Source: Sorghum bicolor (Eukaryota; Streptophyta; Magnoliopsida; Poales; Poaceae). From it: DNA of 64,000 bases. The notes beneath the pieces were generated by a model. The model did not search any database, was not told the origin of the DNA, and worked only from the letters and a program-made list of their open reading frames with translations. Where the stretch lies: contig NC_012878.2 in assembly GCF_000003195.3 (NCBI RefSeq), positions 56,730,629 through 56,794,628 on the forward strand. Reading direction: 5' to 3'. This document shows positions 54,743 to 64,000 of this stretch, piece after piece (position 1 is the stretch's first letter; each line of letters starts with the position of its first letter). A program made the position numbers and the translations under genes.

Positions 54743-57700
54743 ATGGCGCTGCAGCCGCCGCCGTCCGTCCACGCCGTCACCATCCCCTTCGCCGACCTCA
54801 GGGTAACCAACCTTCGCCGCCGCCGACGCGACATTGCCAACTCAGCGGCGTTTCATCTCTCTTTGGAGTTTGGAGCTGCTGTGTGCGAGCGACTCTGACG
54901 GCGGGTGCGCGCAGGATCGGAGCAAGGACCTGAGCGGCTTCATCGAGGAAGGCTTCGGACCCCGGGGGCTCGGCATCGTCTCCATCACCGACGTGAGTGG
55001 TGCTAGCGCTTGAGGCTGATGCGTGACGCTGCTGATGAGCAGATTTCGATCTCGCGGGCGGGTTGGTCTCAGACTTTGAGCTGTGTTTGCTTTGTGCACG
55101 CGCAGGTACCCGGTTATCCGGAGCTCAGGAGAAGGCTGCTGCGCTTGGCGCCAAGGCATGTTGTTGTCTTGCACTCTCGTCTAAGTTCAGGGGCTTCAGG
55201 CCCTGTTCAGCGCGATACACCATGATTTTGTACCTTTTTTCTTTGCTGACTGAATACTTTCCTGAAAGACTTCTTGATTACTCTTCCTGCTGTTTGTTAG
55301 AATCGTCAATCTTCCTGATGATGTGAAGAAACAACTGGAGGACCCAGATAGCAGGTCAAAATTTACAGAATGCTCTTCACCAGGGAGCTTTTGGCATGAT
55401 TGCTTATATATAGTGTCTACTTGAATACTCCTCTTCTCCTCCCTCTTCTTCTTGTTCTTCTTTGTTCATTTTCTTTCGGGAAAATAAGAGCTCCTAAGCT
55501 AGGATTTGCATATAGCTTGCACTTCAGTTCGTACAAAACCTTATGTATTTCGTATGCATTATTGGCCTTGCTTCACAGTTACCACTTTGGTTGGAGTCGT
55601 GCGGAAGAGAAATTCGAGTCTGGAAGATGGGGTAAACAAGACCTTTTCACTTCGTGTAATCAACTAATCATGCATCACATTGTATATAGAGCATCCTCTA
55701 AGCCTATCAGTTTGAGGATAAACTTTACAATAATAAAAATGACTTAGTAGGAGGGGAAATGTAGTTGGAAAAGAATGTTAGCCGCAACAGTAGTGTATTC
55801 AGGTCAAAATGATCTTTCAATTTTGTGCTTAATGTCTTGGAATGCTTTTAAGCCCATAAGGAAATTCCATCTGTTATATGCAGACACGCCCAAAGGCTCC
55901 TATTTCGCAAACCCAGTTTTTGATGTCCCTACAACTGATGATGAGCTTGTAACTAGGTATAATGTTCCTAATCCTAAGTTATCTTTCTGTGCAGTTTACT
56001 TATCTGACAACTAAAAACATGTTGATGTTATTATTGTTCCAAGCCTGTTTTATGTACTGAAGCATCTTTTAGTCCACAGTAACTTCACTATCTTGCTGCA
56101 GCTCAAGCTTGCTGGCTGTATCATTTTATATCTGTAATGTTTGCTACTTATCTGAACAGTTTGTAGCATTTATGCAAACAAAATTATTACTCCAATTTTT
56201 AGGTGTGGCGTATTACATATGTTGAAAACCTCTTGGGTTCCATTTTTAGATGTTCATATTGATATTTGTTCCTGTTTTCTTTCTGATGATATAACATTTA
56301 GATACCCATCATACTGCCGACCAAACATATGGCCAACTGATCATCTTCTGAGCTTGAAATAGGTATGTGTTTTTCAGGCCATATATGGTATTCATGTACA
56401 TTTATTCAAGAAATCTTATTGCAAATCATTACTGTTAATCTCTAATGTTGTTACGAATTAAAGATTTGACACTCTGCTCCTCAGGTTTACATACATTACT
56501 TAATGCATATACAAGCATTGCACATGACAAAAGTTCATTAGCTAATTCTGTGACAGCGCATATTTCAAGAAAAATCTTTCCAGTTCAAATCAACATGTTT
56601 ATATTGATAATATGAGTATATGTTGTAAATTTTCTTTAACGGGTAGGTGGCCTTTTCCCTCATACCCTCTAATAGACGAGGTGACTACCTGTGCCATCTT
56701 AGGCTCGAAAGCGGGTGAGCGTACTGGTACTGGAAATAAGCTAGCTTTGCTAACCGATCTAGGCTATATAAATGTCTATTTAAGTGTATGTGAGTTCTTT
56801 TCGTAAAAGATGATTTTCTCAACTAGAGTCAAGCCCATATGTACAACATTTATTTCATTTGTAGCATTCAAAGATCTTGGAAAATTGATGTTGGAAGTTG
56901 GCTTGATGTTGGCTCATCATTGTGATTGCTATGGTATGTACTATTAAACCATAACTATGTTTAGTAAGCTTTATCTGTAAAACATCAACTCCGCTTGGTG
57001 CAAAAGTTAATGAGCCATGGAATCTTTTATCCTCTTTTAATGAAATACTTGTGCACTGCACTTTTTTTGGAGTTTTTTTTTTAACTCATAGGACATAGTA
57101 TATCATAATAGTAGTATATGCAATTGTGTAAATGTAGAAGCTACTGACCTTTTAAGCATCTTATTATTCATCATGTAAGAGAACAGTTGCATACGTTGTT
57201 ATTGATGTAAGATGAAATCCAAATGCAACTACCCAATAGTAGTGTATCCTGTACGAAGTGCACCCCTTGTTCTGATATATGTGCTGCAGGCGCGTCCTGG
57301 ACAGCCAGCTTTTGGGGCCTTTTCTCGACCCTGCATTTTGAGGAAATTTCTTCCTTCTGTGATATACCTCAGGGACGGGGGAGGTCAATCCCCCAAGGAT
57401 CAAGTTTTTTTTTGGCAGACATCCATTTGTTTAGCTTAATAGCCAAATTGTTACTAAGGAGCTGTTTTAAGTTTTTGATATGACATACATGCTAACTGAA
57501 TCTCTTCTCCAAACTTTAATGTTTAATTTAGTTACCATTTAATCAAATGAAGCAGCATCTCTGTGATTTTCAGTAATGCAGCAAGGAGTGGGACAGTACA
57601 TTGGTGAAAGCCTTGAGAAGACACTTGCTAACTCAAGGTGTCCCAAGGGTCGTCTGTTGTAGTACTTTCCCAAATCATTTAGGTACACCCAGCAAGCATA

Positions 57701-59726
57701 TATATAGAGTCTCTAAAAAATACACTCATGAAAATTAAATGACTCTAGTTAGCACATAACCTTTAGGTAAACTTAGAGTTACAGAGGTTCAATATATTTT
57801 ACAGGAGGGCAACATTAATACGCTGCACGTTTTTACATACACTAAGACATACATCCTTTGCCCATGTGGATCAAAACTTTGCCCTCGTTTTGATATCCAA
57901 GATTTTTACCAGATCTAAGATTTAAAATGCCGTCTCTAAAAGTTTATGGTTGTTTGTTGTTGCAGCAAACAGGATGATGGAGTTCAATCTGTTTCTTCAT
58001 GGTGTGGATGGCATACTGACTATGGATTTTTGACAGGTGTCCCACGGTGCCCCTATGGGTCGGTTCTGTGTAATAACATGTGATCAAACAAGTGATACAC
58101 ATATTTATTACCAAATTTATAACTCACAATCTAACGTATTATAGGAATACTTGGTCTCAATGCTCTTACTGTCTTCACATTCATTGTTCTCAGATAATTT
58201 TATGCATACATGCAGGACTTACATGTGGCTTGTTCACGAGAAAATCAGAGGAGGTTCCCTGTCCTGATATTGGAACTGGGCTATATGTTCGGACTCGTGA
58301 TAATCAAGTTGTTAAGGTTATTTCCTTTCAATATAGGATTCGCCGTGAGACAGATGGCATGCAAATGTAACTTACTGAGGTCGTAACTTCACTAAGCATC
58401 AAGTAAAAATGATGTGCATGTTTGCAGCACTGGGAAATATAGTGTTATAGACAACCTTCAACCAATCATTGCTCATTGTTGTTTAACCAATTGCATGGAA
58501 CCATGGGCCATGTTTACATTATGTTCAGTTCAGAGAGCTAGGCGTTATGTGCTTATTTGTTTTTGAACGGACACTTTAGGTCACATTTGAGGATGATGAA
58601 TTGGTTTACCAAATTGGGGAAACTGCCGAAATACTATCAAGAGGTCATCTATGTGCAACCCCACATTGTGTGAAGGTATTTTCTGATCAACATTCACCTT
58701 TCTAAGTGGCTTAAAGGTGTCATTTGGTTGCCTGCATGAGTGCATGGGCAGTTATGCCTGATCCAAATGGCATAAAAGCAGCTTCTGAGCCTGGCTCGAA
58801 GGAAACAAAGTCTGATTTTTCTTGCTGGTCTATCTTGTGCTGCCATGTTTTAGTTTCTCAGCTAGTGGTTCTATCACCCCATATGCGACCAACCAAAGCA
58901 TGACTTGGGGACAATCGATCTTAATGGATACAACTAACTAAGCCTGCCTCTTTTTGTTTAGATGAAACCAAAACATGTCTACTTTTGTAATTCGTGGTCC
59001 ATGGTTGTAAGTTCTTATGGTTGCCAATGTTTATAGGCTCCCAGCAGCGAAAATGCTTCTGATGTTGATCGCTCAACTTTCGTTCTGTTTATTCAGCCAG
59101 ATTGGTAAGTGCAAGTTTGTCTTCCCATTTGGCATATGGTAGAAGTGATCACTCACTGGTACTTTTGCTCTTTCTGTACCAAAGATTGTTCCACCTATAT
59201 TGCCAAGATTTCTTCGGTTATGCTGTTAGGGTTTCTTCCTCCATCTCAGTTGTGAAATGTAATGCACAAACACTAGGATATACAGTCGCATACAGTGACC
59301 CAGTTCGCTCTTTAAACTTTACCCATTTATTCTAGTCCAATTCAGACTGATTTTGCCAAAAAGAAAATAAAAAAACAAACTGAATGCCAACAGGAAGGGC
59401 TAGGCTATTTGTGAGTTATAGATGTTATCCGCACACATGTTTCCAAAGTGAAATCATCATTTGAAAATTTTGGCAGGGATGAGCTGCTGAAGCTTCCAAG
59501 TGAAATACGCTATCACCAGGAGGTTTGTCTACACATAATCTTTACTTTTTGTGCTTCATCATGGTTTGGTTCTGCTCACTCCAACTCCAAATGGAGGGAT
59601 GACCGCTCTGCTTTTGACTGGCAGTGGATTCCACCAAATGGGACACTTACGTACGGCGAGTACTCTGAAAGGGTCTTGGCGAGTTTTAGCGGCAAGAGCG
59701 TGGATCACACCTTGATGCCACAATAA
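54743..59726 (+). pseudogene. 2OG-Fe(II) oxygenase family gene, copy 1, disabled
   Basis: Fifteen exons: 54743-54802, 54915-54992, 55106-55155, 55301-55354, 55579-55631, 55884-55956, 56302-56362, 56865-56933, 57574-57682, 57966-58036, 58216-58316, 58580-58675, 59037-59104, 59477-59522, 59625-59726. They total 1,091 nt, one short of a 363-aa protein. The layout is that of plant isopenicillin-N-synthase-like oxygenases: SVHAVTIPFADLR at the start, CGWHTDYGFLTG with the iron-binding His-x-Asp, a later His in SRGHLCATPHC, and RSTFVLFIQP. Two lesions are seen against copy 2. Exon 7 lacks one C (CATCTTCTGAG versus AATCTTCCTGAA), which creates a TAG at the exon end. Exon 9 has TTG TAG TAC where copy 2 has TTG TAC TAT. 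Splice sites remain intact, so decay is recent. Intron 3 uses a GC donor. Confidence 0.85.
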
Positions 59727-60161
59727 GGAACTCCAGATGCATATATGATAGTACATTCGTGCCAGAGTGTGCGATGTTGCATGTATATTGATGTAGCCAA
59801 TCGGCGAAACTCACACAGAGTGACAGAAGCATGCTGGTGTTGGATGAATCACACACAGCTCACAATAATGAACCAATAAAAGTATGACATGTTATGTTAT
59901 TACCCTGTGAGATAAACAAAGTGTTGGTCGATGGCCTCGTGCACAAATGTCATTTGCTGCCAGAGCTGTCAATTCCATTTTTATTTATTTATTTATTTAT
60001 TTCCTTTTTGGCAAAATACAGAAAAAAAACGTTCACATACCACCAGATGGAATTGTTTCTCATTGATTTTCTGAAAGAACATAATTGTGCCAGGATTTCA
60101 AACACGGAATGATTGTTTGTAGTCTGGATAAAAAAATGAGGCCTTCCTCGTACGGGAGTAA
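59727..60161. other. 3' flank of oxygenase copy 1
   Basis: Probable 3' UTR, then plain intergenic DNA with an ATTT-type simple repeat at about 59981-60003. No gene. Confidence 0.5.
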
Positions 60162-60380
60162 GGCCTTGTTTAGTTTGCAAAAAAATTTAAAATTTCATGT
60201 CATATCGAATCTTACAGCATATGCATGAAATATTAAATATAGATGAAAACAAAACTAGTTACACAGTTTGTCTGTAAATCATGAGATGAATCTTTAAGTA
60301 ATCCATGATTAGATAATATTTATAAAATAAAAATGAAAGTGATACATCGTTAAAAACACAGAATTTTAGGAACTAAGGCC
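60162..60380. repeat. GGCCTTGTTTAG-family MITE, reverse orientation
   Basis: Starts GGCCTTGTTTAGTTTGC after TAA. The interior is the reverse complement of the family sequence in the other copies ('ctgtaaatcatgagatgaat'). The right end has lost a few bases (AACTAAGGCC). Confidence 0.75.
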
Positions 60381-61224
60381 GACCCCAACGCTCCACCCTG
60401 TCTTGTGGCCTCAACAACCACGTATGCACTTAGCCTCTACATCAATCTGAATAGCAGCCTCGCAGTGCGTCAGAGTGGTTTGCAGAGAAGCCGATAGCCC
60501 CGTCTGACGAAAAGTTCAGGCCACTAGTGAACAGGAGTGTTGGTTCATATTTTAACGGGACCACGTCAATTCTCATCTAATCTCTGCACGCTATGTCATC
60601 AAAACAGCAGTATACTTTTTCAGTGACAAGCAGTACGTTGCGTTGGAAGAAGTATATGCCTCGTATTTTTCTATCTACATGGCATAGCACTTTTATTCGA
60701 GGCTAACGCAGGTTCGCCTGCGTTGGGGCTGCCCTAACGGGACCTGCTGCCGCTCGAGGCCCCCCAACAGAATCACGGGTCAGCGGTCAGCGGCGGCCCC
60801 GAGTACTCTATACTGCACCACGTCTGCGTGCGGGACTGCGGGCTCCCCCCGCTCCCGTCACCAGTCAGCCCACTTCTGCACTTCACCAATCACCAGGAAC
60901 AGGAAGGAGACGCGCCGCGCCACACCACCGGGGCAACGTGCACGTGACGGCTCAACCTCTCCGTCTCCATCTACCTCCGCCGGGTGCCGCCAAAACCAAG
61001 GTCGTCGCCCCAACCCAAGTACCCAACCGAATCCAACGGGACACGAGAGCGACGTCATGGTGGTGGAAGTGGGCACCGCCGTGGGGACACGAACCACCTC
61101 CACTTGGCCTGCAGGTCCAGCCGCCCGGCGCAGTTCACGGGGCCAGGTCGTCTCCTTCGCCTTCGCCTTCGCCCTCGCCCCCGAGTCGTCCCGCCGGGTC
61201 CGGGTCCGGGTCCGGTGCCGCGCG
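60381..61224. other. Promoter region of oxygenase copy 2
   Basis: No gene is recognised. The region becomes strongly GC-rich from about 60720. A frame open from 61057 runs in phase into the CDS, but the extra N-terminus (Arg/Ser/Ala-rich) has no counterpart in copy 1. It could be an alternative start with a targeting peptide. Confidence 0.4.
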
Positions 61225-64000
61225 ATGCAGCAGGAGGAGCGGCGGCCGCCGACCGTCCGCGCGGTCACCATCCCCTTCGCCGACCTCAGGGTAATCTTCC
61301 TCGGTGTTGAGTGTTGTCGTCTCGGGAGAGAGAGAGAGAGAGAGAGAGTGTGTGTGTGTGTGTGTGTGACTTCTCGTGATTCTGACCACGTGCCGTTCGG
61401 CGGCGGCGGCGGCGGGTGGGCGTGCGCAGGAGACGGACAAGGACCTCGGCGGCAAGATCGAGGAAGGCCTGGGTCCCCATGGGCTCGGCATCATCACCAT
61501 TGCCGATGTGAGTACCAAGCGTTGTGGACAACTGCATGCTTGAATCGTGATTTCGAGTCTTTTGTTGAGTCCATTCCTGAACCGAGTTGCATATTAACTG
61601 TCTTGATCTTGGTCCACGCAGATACCTGAGTTTCCAGAGCTAAGAAAAAGGCTGCTGCGGTTGGCACCAAGGCATGTCGTTTATCCTGATGACATGTCAT
61701 ATATAGCCCTCGTTCCTCCTGTACCGGGTGGTTTATTCTGCCCTGCAAGAGAAAAAGAGACAGAGTTGTTTGTTTACCGATGATGAAAGGTTTTTGTTCT
61801 TTGTTTTTTCTTGCTTGTTTGTCAGGATTGCAAACCTTCCTGAAGAGGTGAAGAAACAGCTTGAAGATCCAGATAGCAGGTCGTGCTGATTTCATTATGA
61901 TTGCACCCACCTGATAACTCCTGCTACTTGTTAGTACTGATACTTGTATGTAGCAACCACTAGTTATATGCTAACTTGTCATTTGCAGATATAACTTTGG
62001 GTGGAGTCATGGGAAGGAGAAACTCGAGTCTGGGAAACTTGGTAAACAATTGTCCATTCCGTGAGTTATCATGTAGTATCCTGTTGTGTGTGGGGTAGGC
62101 GTAATGTGCATCCTTGAAAGATGTTGCGAAGTAAAAAAGTTTTGGGATAGGTATGACTGAATGTATCCTGTTGTCCTACCATGTGGTTGTCCATTGACCT
62201 CTGCTCCGCTCCCTTAATTTTATACTGCTTGGCTCCCATGAAGGTTGTGCATGAACTTTTTCTGAAGATAAACTTTGATTACTGCATGCAGACACATTTA
62301 AAGGTTCCTTTTATGCGAACCCTGTTTTGGATGTCCCTACTACTGATGATGTGCTTGTAAGTAGGTAAAATGTTTCTAGCATGGAACTGTCATCTTGATT
62401 TCCGTCACGATCCAAAACTGTGATCTAACATTTTAAACCTTTGATGTTTAACCTGCAGGTATCCATCATATTGCCGACCAAATATATGGCCAAATGAGAA
62501 TCTTCCTGAACTTGAGATAGGTATGATTGAATGCATTCATAAGCCATCAATGTGACTTCAATCTGTTTCTTTTTCCTTTACATTTTCACATCATACTTGG
62601 AAACTAGACTGTATTTACAGAATGTTTTTTCTTTTTTTCTAGCATTTAAAGCTCTTGGGAAGCTGATGATGGAAGTTGGTTTGATGTTGGCTCATCATTG
62701 TGATCGCTACGGTATGTGTTGCAGAACCATAAGGTCCATTACTATAACTCAGTGTGATTTCTGCTGAAAACATCAACTTCGCCAGAAAGGAAAATTAACT
62801 CATTAGACTCAGGCAAAGTATGACCCCTATGCTTGATGCTTCATTCAGAATAGTCTCTCTTTTTTCTTCCATCGTGATATTCAGTTTATCAATTAGTTAA
62901 ATGGATCAACCTTTGCTGCTTTTCAGTAATGGGGCAAGGAGTGGGATCATATGATGGTGACAGTCTTGAGCAGACGATTGCCCGTTCAAGGTGTCACAAG
63001 GGTCGTCTGTTGTACTATTTCCCACGACAGTTTAGGTAAACTTTATAATCATATATGCAGACCTGAATGAATAAGCATGCATGAAGAGTTAGAGCAACTC
63101 CAACCATTATGCAAATAGACTTGGCATTTACCAAAATGCATAAAACTCCAAAAAAAACCCCTCCAATCGTTATGCATTTGGACTTTGCATTTTACATAGC
63201 TATGCATTTGGAGGGGGAAACTTGGCATATATGCCAAAGAAGTCCGGCTATGCAAATAGAGATCACGGGATTCTCGGTTCCACCTCGCGGGCTTTTTTCT
63301 TCCCTTCGCGCGGTTTCCCTTCACGCCGCCACCACTTCGCGCGATAGGAGAAGCATCGCGAGTCCTCCTTCGCCAGCTTCGCGCGCGCGTTTGGACGAAG
63401 CAGCGCACAATAGGACGACGCAGCGCGCGATAGAACGAATCTACGACGCAACGGCTTGACTGATGGCGGCGACCTGCCTTGACGACGAACTGATGTCTGA
63501 TGGCGGTGACCGGAAACTGATGGGGAACAGGACCTGATGGAGATCGAGCCAAGGGGCGAACCTGTACGACGACGAACTGATGGCCAACAGACGACGAACT
63601 GGTACGGTGAACGGGAACTAACAGAACGGGAGATCGGTACTGCGAACGAGAACGACGAACTGCGCAGCTCACGATCGGTACTGTGCGGCTGTTTGGCGCG
63701 GGAATTGGTGAACGGGAGACGACGGCGGGCTGTTTGGCGCGGGATCGATTAGCCGTGCGGGAAGGAGTGCCGCGAAACAAAATTTCCTGGAAAAAAAGAT
63801 GATGGACTTGGCATTTTGCATAACGGTTGGAGATCACCCGATTTTAGCCTTGCCATTTTCATTTGTGGGTTTGCAATTTGCCTAAAATGCATAACTTCAA
63901 ATGCATAATGGTTGGAGATGCTCTTACATTTCTGACGGTGATGAAACATCATTCAAGCATGTTGTAGTTCGAGTGTACAAAAATAAGTTCAGCATAGTTC
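61225..64000 (+). CDS. 2OG-Fe(II) oxygenase family gene, copy 2, 5' part
   Basis: Nine exons are visible (61225-61290, 61430-61507, 61622-61671, 61826-61879, 61989-62041, 62292-62364, 62459-62520, 62643-62711, 62927-63035) and the gene runs past the window edge in intron 9. Exon lengths and phases match copy 1 almost exactly, so the two arose by tandem duplication. The visible protein includes TVRAVTIPFADLR, GPHGLGIITIAD, YPSYCRPNIWP, LMMEVGLMLAHHCDRY and GRLLYYFP, with no stop. The iron-binding residues should lie beyond 64,000. Intron 1 holds a (GA)n(TG)n microsatellite (61325-61368). Intron 3 uses a GC donor at CCAAG|GCATGT, as in copy 1. The substrate is unknown. Confidence 0.88.
63092..63923. 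mobile_element. PIF/Harbinger-like non-autonomous element in intron 9
   Basis: 832 bp with inverted ends GAGCAACTCCAACCATTATG and CATAATGGTTGGAGATGCTC, flanked by TTA at 63089-63091 and 63924-63926. A GC-rich interior (63270-63760) has repeated 'gacgacgaactgatg' phrases. Open frames here look compositional and no transposase motif is seen. Its end bases resemble those of the MITEs at 756 and 1075. Confidence 0.8.

Noticed and set aside
63049..63837. 262-codon minus-strand frame
   Set aside because: It lies almost wholly within the PIF/Harbinger-like element, is Arg/Ser-rich and lacks transposase motifs.

Overview
This is a stretch of plant nuclear DNA from a grass, probably an andropogonoid such as Sorghum (inference). 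The evidence is spliced nuclear genes with GT-AG and some GC-AG introns, a nuclear tRNA-Glu, a chloroplast-targeted NDH subunit, a plant NADH-type glutamate synthase, a very high load of Tourist and Stowaway MITEs, and nested Copia, Gypsy-like, CACTA and LINE elements. No bacterial, organellar or viral replicon is present.

Layout. 1-3.1 kb: MITE-rich intergenic DNA. 3.7-5.8 kb (+): a PP2A B' (B56) regulatory subunit gene with two coding exons. 6.2-6.7 kb: a perfect 168-bp tandem duplication abutting a minus-strand tRNA-Glu(CTC). 6.9-15.0 kb (-): a complete, young Ty1/Copia retrotransposon with paired LTRs, 5-bp target duplication, PPT, gag, pol and an unusually long GC-rich leader. 15.5-16.7 kb (-): a six-exon gene for the ferredoxin-like NDH subunit PnsB3. 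18-22 kb: a minus-strand LINE interrupted by a Gypsy-like 3' fragment ending in an LTR. 22-27.4 kb: intergenic DNA with MITEs. 28.0-39.1 kb (+): a 22-exon NADH-dependent glutamate synthase gene (2,211 aa by my splicing). 39.6-45.1 kb: LINE tail, Tourist MITEs and a CACTA-like fragment split by a 2.4-kb element. 45.4-45.9 kb (+): a single-exon PADRE/DUF4228-like gene. 46.4-48.5 kb: nested MITEs and LINE tails. 48.9-49.4 kb (+): ribosomal protein eL33 (RPL35A). 49.5-52.6 kb: a Stowaway MITE, a dispersed duplication and two candidate box C/D snoRNAs, one complementary to 18S rRNA. 53.5-54.0 kb: PPR gene debris. 54.7-59.7 kb and 61.2 to beyond 64 kb (+): a tandem pair of 2OG-Fe(II) oxygenase genes. 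The first carries a frameshift and a nonsense codon. The second is open as far as the window shows and has a PIF/Harbinger-like element in intron 9.

The genes are unrelated housekeeping or metabolic units, as usual in a plant genome: nitrogen assimilation, cyclic electron flow, translation, phosphatase regulation and an oxygenase family. The most interesting signals are the candidate snoRNA pair downstream of the ribosomal protein gene, four GC-AG introns in four genes (one position shared by both oxygenase paralogs), the decayed/intact oxygenase pair, and substitutions at usually conserved residues of the glutamate synthase FMN domain. All splice sites were placed by hand from consensus, reading frame and family length. 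I could not run alignments or databases.
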